Assembly: GCA_041397775.1 (NCBI GenBank)
Contig: JAWKWB010000007.1
Location: 62,001-126,000, forward strand
Origin: Ga0077555 sp041397775
GTDB lineage: Bacteria > Pseudomonadota > Alphaproteobacteria > Rhizobiales > Hyphomicrobiaceae
Length of the DNA stretch: 64,000 nucleotides
Direction: 5' to 3'
Shown: positions 50,102 to 59,159 of the stretch, piece after piece
How positions within the stretch are numbered: the first letter of the stretch is position 1
Layout: each line of letters starts with the position of its first letter
Notes under the pieces: model-generated
What the model saw: only the letters and a program-made list of their open reading frames with translations
What the model was told of the DNA's origin: nothing
The model's database searches: none
Program-made: the position numbers and the translations under genes

Positions 50102-51931
50102 TCAGGATCCATCCGCCAGCGGCTTCGTCGCGTCCGTCAGCCAGGCGAGGGTCTCGCCCGACAGGTGAGGGCCGATCACGCGGGCCACCCGGGCATGATA
50201 GGCGTCCAGCCACGCGATTTCCGCCGCCGACAGCAGGGCCGGCGAAATGAGACGCCGATCCATGGGGATGAGCGTCAGCGTCTCGAAGCCCAGCATCGGC
50301 CGCTCGCCACCTGCGATCATGGCTGGTTCGGTCACGAGTTCCAGGTTCTCGATGCGAATGCCATAGGCGCCGGTCTTGTAGTAGCCGGGCTCGTTGGAAA
50401 CGATCATGCCGGGCTCCAGCGCCACGTGCCCACGCTTCGAGATCGACTGTGGCCCCTCGTGCACGGACAGATAGCTGCCCACGCCATGGCCTGTGCCGTG
50501 ATCGAAATCGAGCCCCTGTTGCCACAACGCACGCCGTGCGAAGGCGTCGATATGCGCACCCGTCGTACCGGCCGGGAAGCGGCTTGTCGCGATGGCGATG
50601 TGCCCCTTGAGCACCAGCGTGAAGCGGTCGCGCATCTCCGCCGTCGGCTGGCCGACGGCGATGGTCCGCGTCACATCCGTCGTGCCGTCCTGGTACTGCG
50701 CGCCTGAATCGACGAGTAGCAGTTCGCCGGCGCTGATTTTCCGGTTGGTCTTCGTCGTGACGCGGTAGTGCACGATGGCCCCGTTGGGGCCCGAGCCGCT
50801 GATCGTATCGAAGCTGATCTCGCGCAGCGCCTGCGTTTCCATCCGGCAGGTTTCGAGATGCGTCACCACGTCGATCTCGGTCAGCCGCCCCGTTGGCGCC
50901 TCGCGATCGAGCCAGGCGAGGAAATGCGCCATCGCCACGCCGTCGCGCTCGTGGGCGGTGCGCGTTCCCGCGATCTCTGCGTCGTTCTTGCGCGCCTTGG
51001 GCAGGATGCAGGGATCCTTGCCGTCGACCACCAGCTTGCTGCGCTCGCCGAGTATCTTTCGGAACCAGTGGGCCGCAGTATTTTCGTCGAGCCGCACGCG
51101 CTTCTTGGCCGTCTTGAGCCCCGCGACGCGCTCTTTGAGTTCGCCTGGCTGGCGCAGGCGGGCGAGTGCGCCCAGATGCTGCCGCGCTGCCTTGTCGAGC
51201 TTGGCGGCGTCGATGAACAGCTCCGGCTTGGCGCCCGCATGCACGATCGCGAAGGCGAGCGGGGTCGGGTTGTGCTTCACGTCCGAGCCGCGGATGTTGA
51301 AGAGCCAGGCGATCGAATCCGGCAGCGTGATGATGCAGGCGTCTTCCTGGGCGGCCTTCAACTGCGTCTGCAGGTCGGCGATCTTTTCTTCCGCCCTTCG
51401 GCCGGCATGTTTCAGAGGCTGAACGATCACCTCGCCGCATGGCGGCTTCGGTCGCTCGCTCCCCCACACCAGATCGACCGGATTGCGGGCCAGCGCCTTC
51501 AGTGTGATGTCGCGCGTTGCCAGCTTCTCGCGGGCCTGCCGCACCCAGGCCGTCGTGTGCAGCCACGGATCGAAGCCGAGAACGGCCCCACGATCGAGCT
51601 TTGCGGCCATCCAGGCCAGCGGATCGGTGTCGGGAAACTGCACGATCTCGAACGTGCCCTTGTCGACCTGCTCGGCGGCCTGCAGCGTGTAGCGGCCGTC
51701 GACGAACACGGCAGCCTTCCTTCGGCCGATCATCGCCAGGCCGGCGGAGCCCGTGAAGCCCGTGAGCCACGCCAGCCGCTCGGAGGCCGCCGGAACGTAC
51801 TCGCCCATGTGCTCGTCCGAACGCGGCACTACTACGGCCTCCACGCCGAGTGATCCCAGCTTCGCGCGCAGCCGCGCGGTCCGCTCGATGCCATGCCTGG
51901 GGTCGGCCTCGCTCGCGAAGTCTTGGAACAT
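50102..51931 (-). CDS. M24B-family Xaa-Pro aminopeptidase
   Basis: 609 residues from ATG 51931 (GGAG upstream); ATG 51958 is an alternative without a box. Three parts, as in long aminopeptidases P: creatinase N-domain (from LRAKLGSLGVEAVVVPRSDEHMG), second creatinase-like domain, and the M24 pita-bread domain with metal ligands in LLVDSGAQYQDGTTDVTRT, HGTGHGVGSYLSVHEGP and SNEPGYY. It removes N-terminal residues before proline in the cytoplasm. It is separated from moeB by 55 bp. Confidence 0.9.
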   Translation of the reverse strand: MFQDFASEADPRHGIERTARLRAKLGSLGVEAVVVPRSDEHMGEYVPAASERLAWLTGFTGSAGLAMIGRRKAAVFVDGRYTLQAAEQVDKGTFEIVQFPDTDPLAWMAAKLDRGAVLGFDPWLHTTAWVRQAREKLATRDITLKALARNPVDLVWGSERPKPPCGEVIVQPLKHAGRRAEEKIADLQTQLKAAQEDACIITLPDSIAWLFNIRGSDVKHNPTPLAFAIVHAGAKPELFIDAAKLDKAARQHLGALARLRQPGELKERVAGLKTAKKRVRLDENTAAHWFRKILGERSKLVVDGKDPCILPKARKNDAEIAGTRTAHERDGVAMAHFLAWLDREAPTGRLTEIDVVTHLETCRMETQALREISFDTISGSGPNGAIVHYRVTTKTNRKISAGELLLVDSGAQYQDGTTDVTRTIAVGQPTAEMRDRFTLVLKGHIAIATSRFPAGTTGAHIDAFARRALWQQGLDFDHGTGHGVGSYLSVHEGPQSISKRGHVALEPGMIVSNEPGYYKTGAYGIRIENLELVTEPAMIAGGERPMLGFETLTLIPMDRRLISPALLSAAEIAWLDAYHARVARVIGPHLSGETLAWLTDATKPLADGS

Positions 51932-52316
51932 GCGTCTTTCGGCTCCGGTTGAGTGCATTGATGTGGGACCCGACTTTGCCTCCGAAAGCCAAGTTGCGCC
52001 AGCCGTTACAATAAAACCTTCCGCTGCCCTCGAAATCGCGCGGCAGGAGCCTTCGGGGAGTTGGAATGAACGTCGCTCAAACGACTCGTTTTATGAACCG
52101 TTCGTGAATGGCGCGTGTGCACCGCAAGAAATGTGACGACAATATAACATCCTCATTCACAAAGAGAAAAGCCATGCATTTTTTGCAATGCTGCGGCGCA
52201 AAGAACAGTCTGGCACGACGGGGACAAATGCATAAATTTACGCATGCAGGCCCACGAGAAACGATGGGCCGCAAAACCCACAGAACTCGAAACCAAAAAT
52301 AGAGTTGAGGGATAAC
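51932..52316. other. Divergent intergenic region before the DUF1127-type genes
   Basis: About 385 bp, distinctly AT-rich between 52060 and 52310. No gene is supported. It must carry the promoter for the small-protein pair, including the 18-bp near-palindrome at 52228-52245, and possibly a leader RNA. Confidence 0.5.
52228..52245. promoter_or_regulatory. Near-perfect AT-rich palindrome, candidate operator
   Basis: ATGCATAAATTTACGCAT matches its reverse complement at all but one position pair. It stands 71 bp upstream of the first DUF1127-type start in an otherwise unstructured AT-rich stretch. The regulator is unknown. Confidence 0.45.
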
Positions 52317-52547
52317 ATGAGCACCACGGCAACCTTCTCTTCCGCCCACGCGTTTACGTCGGCCAAGTCCACCCGCCCGAGCTTCTTCGAGCGACTGGTC
52401 GCCAACCGCACCCGCCAGGCACAGGCCCACATCCAGACCTATCTGGTCGGTGTGTCCGATGGCGCGCTGGCTGACGTCGGCATGACGGCGGAGCAGATCA
52501 AGAGCTTCCGCGCGACCGGTCAGGTGCCGGCCGCCTTCTGGCGCTGA
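52317..52547 (+). CDS. DUF1127-like small protein
   Basis: 76 residues from ATG 52317, behind GAGGGATAAC. The end of the protein (VGVSDGALADVGMTAEQIKSFR) has the LxDxGM-like helix typical of DUF1127 small proteins, though the first half (Ser/Thr/Ala-rich) is less typical. DUF1127 proteins are short, Arg-rich in many alphaproteobacteria, and have been linked to phosphate and RNA control. It is followed by a second family member 120 bp downstream. Confidence 0.72.
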   Translation: MSTTATFSSAHAFTSAKSTRPSFFERLVANRTRQAQAHIQTYLVGVSDGALADVGMTAEQIKSFRATGQVPAAFWR

Positions 52548-52562
52548 TACCAGCGCGTTGAA

Positions 52563-52585
52563 GCGGAGCGCCCCAAGCGCTCCGC
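52563..52585. terminator. Intercistronic hairpin between the two small-protein genes
   Basis: GCGGAGCG (52563-52570) pairs perfectly with CGCTCCGC (52578-52585) around a seven-base loop. There is no T-tract, so it may be a processing or stability hairpin rather than a terminator. Confidence 0.5.
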
Positions 52586-52666
52586 ATCTAGCTGAACCCG
52601 AGAATCCACGCCCGGAAGCTGCAGGTGCAGCGTCCAGGGCCGGTGGGCTATTGCGAGGACTGAAAA

Positions 52667-52912
52667 ATGAGAACCACCACGATGTCTCCTCACGGCGCCG
52701 TGCTGGACCATGGCGGCGAGTCGTTCGTCTCCCACGCTTGGCACAAGGTCGTCGGTTTCCTATCCGGCGTTCGCAAGGTGCATGCGGATCGCATGCTGCG
52801 CGAAGAGCTCTCCGAACTCGACACGAAGTTGCTGCGCGACATAGGCATCGCCTACGACGAGATCCCCCGTGTCCGCGCCCGCGAGCGCTTCACGCCCAAG
52901 AATTGGCGCTGA
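52667..52912 (+). CDS. DUF1127-family small protein (YjiS-like)
   Basis: 81 residues. The C-terminal half (MLREELSELDTKLLRDIGIAYDEIPRV) is the classic DUF1127 element LxxLDDRLLRDIGI. The N-terminal part contains a short hydrophobic stretch (WHKVVGFLSGV). In alphaproteobacteria these proteins influence sRNA-based and phosphate responses, but the biochemical action is not settled. It lies behind the first small protein with an intercistronic hairpin. Confidence 0.85.
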   Translation: MRTTTMSPHGAVLDHGGESFVSHAWHKVVGFLSGVRKVHADRMLREELSELDTKLLRDIGIAYDEIPRVRARERFTPKNWR

Positions 52913-53018
52913 CACGCCCCGCAGATCCTGCTTCCCGAGGGGGACGCCTTGCATTGACTGTCGTTGCGGGCGATATATCGGCCGTAAACTATCGTTTCCC
53001 AGGAGACGGCGGCAGCCC

Positions 53019-53483
53019 ATGGCGGATCTGAGCGATCTATATAACGAGCAGATCATCGCGTTGTCGGCGGATATTCCGCCGGCACGTCGGCTCGATGCGC
53101 CGGATGGCACGGCCATGGCGCACTCCAAGCTCTGTGGATCGACCATCACGGTCGATCTGCGGCTCGATGGTGATCGCGTCACGGACTACGGACAATCGGT
53201 CCGTGCATGCCTGCTGGGGCAGGCGGCGGCGTCGATCATGGCCAAGAATATCGTCGGTTCGAGCATGGACGAGCTGCGCGACGTCGCAGCGCAGATGCGG
53301 CGCATGCTCAAGGAGAATGGCCCCCCGCCCGGCGGACGCTGGGCGCAGCTGGCCGTTCTGGAACCCGTGCGCGAGGTGCGCATGCGGCATGCCTCGACGC
53401 TTCTCGTATTCGATGCCGTGGAGCGGGCGCTCGACATGGCGCTCGAGAAGAGAAATGCCACGTCGACGGCCGCTCCGGCCTGA
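53019..53483 (+). CDS. NifU-like iron-sulfur cluster assembly scaffold
   Basis: 154 residues from ATG 53019. It looks like a NifU_N/SUF-type scaffold: LYNEQIIALSADIPPARRLDAPDG, HSKLCGSTITVDLRLDG with Cys39, VRACLLGQAAASIMAKNIVGSS with a second Cys, and then a C-terminal helical part. The third canonical Cys is not obvious, so metal-binding activity may be reduced. It overlaps yidD by 29 bp. This arrangement with YidD is frequent in alphaproteobacteria. Confidence 0.75.
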   Translation: MADLSDLYNEQIIALSADIPPARRLDAPDGTAMAHSKLCGSTITVDLRLDGDRVTDYGQSVRACLLGQAAASIMAKNIVGSSMDELRDVAAQMRRMLKENGPPPGGRWAQLAVLEPVREVRMRHASTLLVFDAVERALDMALEKRNATSTAAPA

Positions 53484-53787
53484 TCCTGCCCGCGAGGCCG
53501 GCGCCGATCTCGTGCGCTGGGCGGCCAAGCGCGCCGCACAACTCCCCGTGCACACCTACCGCTGGACGCTCAAGCCGTTGATCGGCAACGAGTGCCGCCA
53601 TCTTCCCTCGTGCTCGGAATATGCCCTCGAGGCCATCGAGCTGAACGGCGCGTGGCGTGGCTCCTGGCAGGCGCTGTCGCGCATCTGCCGCTGTCATCCT
53701 TGGGGGACGTCCGGTATCGACGCGCCCCCCGACATCAAGGCGAAGAACCACACGTTCGCACCGTGGCGCTACGGACGCTGGCGCTGA
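53455..53787 (+). CDS. yidD: Membrane protein insertion efficiency factor YidD
   Basis: 110 residues from ATG 53455, with GAGAAGAG upstream; GTG 53512 is an alternative. The YidD core is LKPLIGNECRHLPSCSEYALEAIELNGAWRG, with the Cys pair, followed by LSRICRCHPWGTSGID. YidD associates with the inner membrane near YidC and helps insertion of membrane proteins. The start overlaps the NifU-like gene by 29 bp. It converges with the HAD gene. Confidence 0.92.
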   Translation: MPRRRPLRPDPAREAGADLVRWAAKRAAQLPVHTYRWTLKPLIGNECRHLPSCSEYALEAIELNGAWRGSWQALSRICRCHPWGTSGIDAPPDIKAKNHTFAPWRYGRWR

Positions 53788-53838
53788 TCCGGGGTGCCAT
53801 GCCCCCGCTTCACGTGGTGGGCACGGCTTGGACCCTCG

Positions 53839-54537
53839 TCAGCAGGCGAATGCGGCTGCCAATTCGTCGAACGTCGACACGACCAGATCGCAGGCGGGGT
53901 TCGGCGTGGGATCGGGCGGCCCCGGCGGCCCCCATTCGTCGGGGCGGCGCACGAAGCAGGTCTTGAACCCCTCCTTGCGTGCAGCGTCGAGATCGAAGTT
54001 GTGGCAGGCCACCATCAGAATTTCCGCAGGTTCGAGCTGCAGGAGTTTCGCCGTCGCCTGATAGGCCTCCGGTCGCACCTTGTAGACGCCCAGCATCTCG
54101 CACGAGATCACGCAATCCCAGTCGATGCCGTTCTTGCGCGATACCGCCATCACCAGCGCCGGCGTCAGCAGCGTGAACGAGACGCACGGCAGCTTCACGC
54201 GCAGCCGCCGCAGGGCTGGGACGAAGTCCGGCCACGCATCCAGCGCATAGAGCGACCGGAAGACCTCGTCCTTGTCGCTTTCCGTAAATGCTGTCAGTCC
54301 ATGCTCGCGCAGCATCCGGTCGAGTTGATCCCGATGTACGTCGTCGAAGTTGTAGCGCGGTCCGATGGCGTTCACGATGCCGCCGAGCGCGCGCTTGCGG
54401 AACTCGTTGGTGAGTGCCGTCCAGTCCGCCGTGATGCCCCGCCGCGCGCCCACCGCCGACATCGCGGCTTTGACCGCGCTGTGCCAGTCGAGAATCGTGC
54501 CGCCCGTATCGAATGTCAGCGCCCTGATGCCTTCCAC
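53839..54537 (-). CDS. Haloacid dehalogenase type II-like HAD enzyme
   Basis: 232 residues. Motif I reads ALTFDTGGTILDWHSA (Asp nucleophile; the Gly-Gly replaces the usual acidic position, as in type II dehalogenases). SFTLLTPALVM replaces the usual motif II Ser/Asn loop. Then comes VYKVRPEAYQATAKLL (Lys) and MVACHNFDLDAARKEGF, with FVRRPDEWGPPG, which is typical of L-2-haloacid dehalogenases. The cap (about 20-95) is of the C1 type. It hydrolyses a C-halogen or phosphate ester; the substrate is unknown. The next gene upstream, uppP, is divergent. Confidence 0.83.
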   Translation of the reverse strand: MEGIRALTFDTGGTILDWHSAVKAAMSAVGARRGITADWTALTNEFRKRALGGIVNAIGPRYNFDDVHRDQLDRMLREHGLTAFTESDKDEVFRSLYALDAWPDFVPALRRLRVKLPCVSFTLLTPALVMAVSRKNGIDWDCVISCEMLGVYKVRPEAYQATAKLLQLEPAEILMVACHNFDLDAARKEGFKTCFVRRPDEWGPPGPPDPTPNPACDLVVSTFDELAAAFAC

Positions 54538-54772
54538 GGTCGTTGCCTCTCCCGAATTCCACGTTGCGGTCCACCGCGAACCGAATGCCGATCCGGCCTA
54601 CCACATCCAGCCCCGTTGGCGTTGGGCCCCGTCGCAGCCTTGCGAACACGATCCAGTGAGTAAGGCTGTGTTGGCGCAAACAGAAGGCATCCTCTCGAGG
54701 TCGGCCGAATCCTGGTATGGCTCCACCCGCGCAGATCGTCTGGCTGCGCCGAATCTCCACGGAGCCGCAGTC

Positions 54773-55573
54773 ATGCCGACCCTGCATGCTATCATTCTCG
54801 GGATTCTCGAGGGCTTGACGGAATTCCTGCCGGTATCGTCGACGGGGCATCTGGTGCTCGCCGACCATTTCCTGGGGCTGCAGTCGAGCGGCACGTTCAA
54901 GGTGCTGATCCAGCTTGGCGCCATCCTCGCGATCGTGACGGTCTATTTCGGCAAGCTGCTGCGCATCCTCCTCGACCTGCCAAGTACGCGTAAGACGCAA
55001 CTGTTCGTTCTGTCGGTCCTGCTCGCCTTCCTGCCCGCTGCGGCCATCGGTGCGACATTCCACAAGCTGATCAAGAGCGTGCTGCTGGAAAGCCCCCTGG
55101 TCGTCTGCGTTTCGCTGGTGGTCGGCGGTCTCGTCCTGCTCGTCGTGGACCGCATGCGGTTCGAGGTGAAGTACCGGGACGTGATGGACATTCCGCCTGC
55201 CAAGGCACTGATTATCGGCTTCTTCCAGTGTCTTGCGCTCGTTCCCGGCGTATCCCGCTCCGGGTCGTCGATCGTCGGTGCGATGCTGCTCGGCGTCGAT
55301 AAGCAGCGCGCCGCCGAATTCTCGTTCTTCCTGGCCATGCCGACGATGACGGGTGCTTTCGCCTACGATCTCTACAAGAGCTACGGCGATCTCGACCTCA
55401 CCCAGGCCACATCCATCGGCATCGGCTTCGTGACATCATGCATCGCCGGCGCGCTGGTCGTGCGCTACCTGCTGGCCTTCGTCGGCAATCATGGCTTCGC
55501 GCCGTTCGCCTGGTGGCGCATCGTTGTCGGCGGCATCGGGTTGGGCGCGCTTCTCATGAACCAGGCTCTTTGA
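54773..55573 (+). CDS. uppP: Undecaprenyl-diphosphatase UppP (BacA)
   Basis: 266 residues from ATG 54773 behind GGAG. Two BacA signature regions: LGILEGLTEFLPVSSTGHLVLADHF near the start and FFQCLALVPGVSRSGSSIVGAMLLG at about 150-175, each with catalytic Glu/Ser/Arg residues, plus about eight helices. It dephosphorylates C55-PP to C55-P on the periplasmic side, recycling the carrier used both by peptidoglycan and by the WbaP-initiated polymer in this window. It converges with ptsN, about 70 bp apart. Confidence 0.95.
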   Translation: MPTLHAIILGILEGLTEFLPVSSTGHLVLADHFLGLQSSGTFKVLIQLGAILAIVTVYFGKLLRILLDLPSTRKTQLFVLSVLLAFLPAAAIGATFHKLIKSVLLESPLVVCVSLVVGGLVLLVVDRMRFEVKYRDVMDIPPAKALIIGFFQCLALVPGVSRSGSSIVGAMLLGVDKQRAAEFSFFLAMPTMTGAFAYDLYKSYGDLDLTQATSIGIGFVTSCIAGALVVRYLLAFVGNHGFAPFAWWRIVVGGIGLGALLMNQAL

Positions 55574-55642
55574 TCGCAGCCCCGTCCGAACGACAGGCCT
55601 CGAGCGATCTGCCGGTGCGCCTGGCGCACCGGTCGCGAGCGG

Positions 55643-56107
55643 TCAGGCGGCGTGCGACGCTGCCGGCTCCGTCAATACGGCGTAGAGCACGGCGCGATCG
55701 CGTGAAGCCCTCAGCTTTTCCGTCGTGAGCGGGTCACGCAGGACGCGCGAGATCCGCGCCAGGGCTTTCAAATGATCCGCGCCCGCATGCTCCGGCGTCA
55801 AAAGCAGGAACAGGAGATCCACAGGCTCGCCGTCCGTTGCATCGAAATCGATGGGGTCGTCGAGGCGGGCGAAAATGGTCACCACGTGATCGAGTCCGCT
55901 CACCCGGCCATGCGGAATGGCAATGCCGCGGCCGAGCGCGGTCGTCCCCAGGCGCTCGCGCTGCAGGATTGTCTCGAAGATCAAGCTGGCATCGATACCT
56001 GTGATATCGGCAGCCTTGGCCGCCAGCTCGAGCAGCGCCTGTTTCTTGTTGCGCGCTCTCAGCTGTGGGACCACTCCCTTCAGCGCGATCAAATCTCCAA
56101 GTTCCAT
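55643..56107 (-). CDS. ptsN: PTS IIA-like nitrogen regulatory protein
   Basis: 154 residues from ATG 56107 (GAGGCAG upstream). EIIA-Ntr domain: the phosphorylated His66 lies in GRGIAIPHGRVSGL, followed by FARLDDPIDFDATDG, LLFLLLTPEHAGADHLKALARISRVL. It links PTS-Ntr phosphorylation to nitrogen, potassium and cell-envelope control. It is 404 bp downstream of rpoN on the same strand; the hpf gene that usually lies between them is missing. Confidence 0.93.
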   Translation of the reverse strand: MELGDLIALKGVVPQLRARNKKQALLELAAKAADITGIDASLIFETILQRERLGTTALGRGIAIPHGRVSGLDHVVTIFARLDDPIDFDATDGEPVDLLFLLLTPEHAGADHLKALARISRVLRDPLTTEKLRASRDRAVLYAVLTEPAASHAA

Positions 56108-56511
56108 CCAAGCTGCCTCAGCTTCCAAATCTCTGCGCGCACCACGATCGCCCGAAATTCGGCGGATCGCAACGCAAGCTGATCCTCATTACGATGCCTG
56201 TATCAGCTCCTGCCGACTGTCGACCTGGGCACGCATTTTCGATGCCGCAAGTTTGAACAACGGTCAAGAAAACTCCGCGACATCGCTAATGGTTCGTGTC
56301 CTCGCGACACACGCAAACGCGACCAACGACCGGGTTTTTCTTGGAGCGACGCAGCCAAATCCGATTTGTTCTCGTTCTGGCAGGAAGACAGCTAACGAAC
56401 ACCGTTACTGCTCACCCTGCAAACCTAGAGAAGACCGTCGTTTCTGTCAATTCGGAGGCGGATGCAACCGCACCCGTCCCTATCGATGTTTCGCCTGAAA
56501 ATTCAATTGCT
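56108..56511. other. Intergenic stretch between rpoN and ptsN (hpf position)
   Basis: 404 bp with no coding frame that can be supported. It is lower in GC than its surroundings and probably carries the ptsN promoter and the end of rpoN transcription. In many alphaproteobacteria the ribosome hibernation factor gene (hpf) sits here; I see no remnant of it. Confidence 0.55.
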
Positions 56512-58053
56512 TCAGGCAAGCGCGGGCGTCTGGATGTTGAGGCGCTTTTCGCGGCGCCGTTGCACCGACGAGGGGATGCGCATCGATTCGCGGTATTTCG
56601 CCACCGTTCGCCGTGCGATCTCGATGCCCTCCTGGCCCAACAGCTCCACCAGCTTGTCGTCGGAAAGCACCGTATTGGCGGTTTCGGCGTCGATCAGGGT
56701 CCTGATTCTATGCCGCACGGCTTCCGAGGAATGGGCCTCGCCGTCGCTTGCGGATGCGATTGCCGACGTGAAGAAGTACTTCATCTCGAAGATGCCGCGC
56801 GGTGTCGCCATGTACTTGTTGGAGGTGACGCGGCTCACAGTCGATTCGTGCATCTTGATGGCATCGGCCACCGTCTTGAGGTTCAGTGGCCGCAGATACT
56901 GGACGCCATGGGCGAGAAAGCGGTCCTGCTGCCGCACGATTTCCTCGGCCACCCGCAAGATGGTCCGCGCCCGCTGGTCGAGGCTCTTGACGAGCCAGCT
57001 CGCGCTCTGAAGGCAGCCGACCAGGAAGTCCTTGTCCTGCGAAGTGCGCGCATCGCTTGTGACACGCGTGTAATAGACACGGTTGACGAGCACGCGCGGC
57101 AGCGTTTCGCTGTTCAGCTCGACCAGCCAGCTGCCGTCTGAGGCCGCCCGCACCAGCACGTCGGGCACCACCGGCTGGATTGCCGCGCCGCCGTAGTTGA
57201 GCCCCGGCTTTGGATTGAGAGCCTTGATCTCAGCGATCATGTCCGCGAGATCTTCCATGTCCGCCCCGATCTCGCGGCGCAGCGCTGGGATGTTTCGGGC
57301 GGCGAGCAGAGGCAGCGCATCGAGCAGCCGCGCGATCATCGGATCGTACCGGCCACGCTCCTTGAGCTGAATGGCAAGGCATTCGCTCAAGCTCCGCGCC
57401 ATGACGCCGGATGGCTCGAAAGTCTGGAGAACGGCAAGGACACGTTCGATCTCTTGCATCGTCGTCCCGAGCTTCTCGGCGACTTCGTCGAGATCGGCGC
57501 GCAGGTACCCCGCTTCGTCGACCATGTCGATCAGATGCCCGCCGATGAGCAGGTCGACAGGCGTGTTCAGTGCCATGTGGAGCTGGGAGGAGAGCAGCTC
57601 CTTCAGCGACGTTTCCTTGGCAACGAACTCTTCCAGGTTCGCGTCCTCATCGGAGCCGCCGTTTCTTTGGCGCGCGCTCGCCCAGTCGCTCGTAGTGAAA
57701 TCGCCGCCCAGCTCGTTTCGCGGCGTGTCCGGGAAAACCGTTTCGTAGTCGGCGTCGAGGTCCTTGGTGGCACCGGCCATGTCGCCGTCGAGTTCGAGCC
57801 GGTCGGGCGCCGCCTCGTCGAAGCCATCCGTATCGGCCTCGCCGCCGTCGCGGTCGGAGTCGCCGTCGCTCGCCGTGGCGGTGCGCTCGCCCTCTTCTTC
57901 GCGCTCCAGGAGCGGGTTGCGCTCCAGCTCGGTCTCCACGAACGCATTGAGTTCGAGATTCGATAGCTGCAGCAGCTTGATCGCCTGCTGCAGTTGGGGT
58001 GTCATGACGAGCTGCTGGCTATGCCGAAGCTCCAGCTTGGCCGTTATCGCCAT
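56512..58053 (-). CDS. rpoN: RNA polymerase sigma-54 factor
   Basis: 513 residues. Region I is the Gln/Leu-rich start (LRHSQQLVMTPQLQQAIKLLQLSNLELNAFVE). An acidic linker (about 50-130) carries several Asp/Glu repeats. The core-binding and DNA-binding parts follow, ending with the RpoN box ARRTVAKYRESM (480-491). It directs transcription from -24/-12 promoters with an enhancer-binding ATPase. Downstream ptsN and upstream lptB match the typical neighbourhood. Confidence 0.97.
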   Translation of the reverse strand: MAITAKLELRHSQQLVMTPQLQQAIKLLQLSNLELNAFVETELERNPLLEREEEGERTATASDGDSDRDGGEADTDGFDEAAPDRLELDGDMAGATKDLDADYETVFPDTPRNELGGDFTTSDWASARQRNGGSDEDANLEEFVAKETSLKELLSSQLHMALNTPVDLLIGGHLIDMVDEAGYLRADLDEVAEKLGTTMQEIERVLAVLQTFEPSGVMARSLSECLAIQLKERGRYDPMIARLLDALPLLAARNIPALRREIGADMEDLADMIAEIKALNPKPGLNYGGAAIQPVVPDVLVRAASDGSWLVELNSETLPRVLVNRVYYTRVTSDARTSQDKDFLVGCLQSASWLVKSLDQRARTILRVAEEIVRQQDRFLAHGVQYLRPLNLKTVADAIKMHESTVSRVTSNKYMATPRGIFEMKYFFTSAIASASDGEAHSSEAVRHRIRTLIDAETANTVLSDDKLVELLGQEGIEIARRTVAKYRESMRIPSSVQRRREKRLNIQTPALA

Positions 58054-58237
58054 CGTCCGTCCTCGCCTGCCCTCGTAACTATCCCTATCGATACTCTAAG
58101 GATCTATGCCAAGGGAATTAACCGGGCCTCAACCCCATGCCAATCCGCCGGTCGCTTCGCTCCCATCCTTATCGAATGGTAAACGATGGATGAATACCAG
58201 AGTGCGGAATGATGGACGTGGCGCTTCCCCGCACCCG

Positions 58238-59089
<852 letters not shown>

Positions 59090-59159
59090 TCGTCCCCCTG
59101 CATGCCAGTACGCGCTGGCCGATAGCGTGTTCGCCAGGATTGGTTCGAGGCGCGCGCCG

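Noticed and set aside
52200..52230. A sigma-54 promoter (TGGCAC-like) before the DUF1127-type genes
   Set aside because: TGGCAC is present at 52211 but no TTGCA-type element stands at the right distance.
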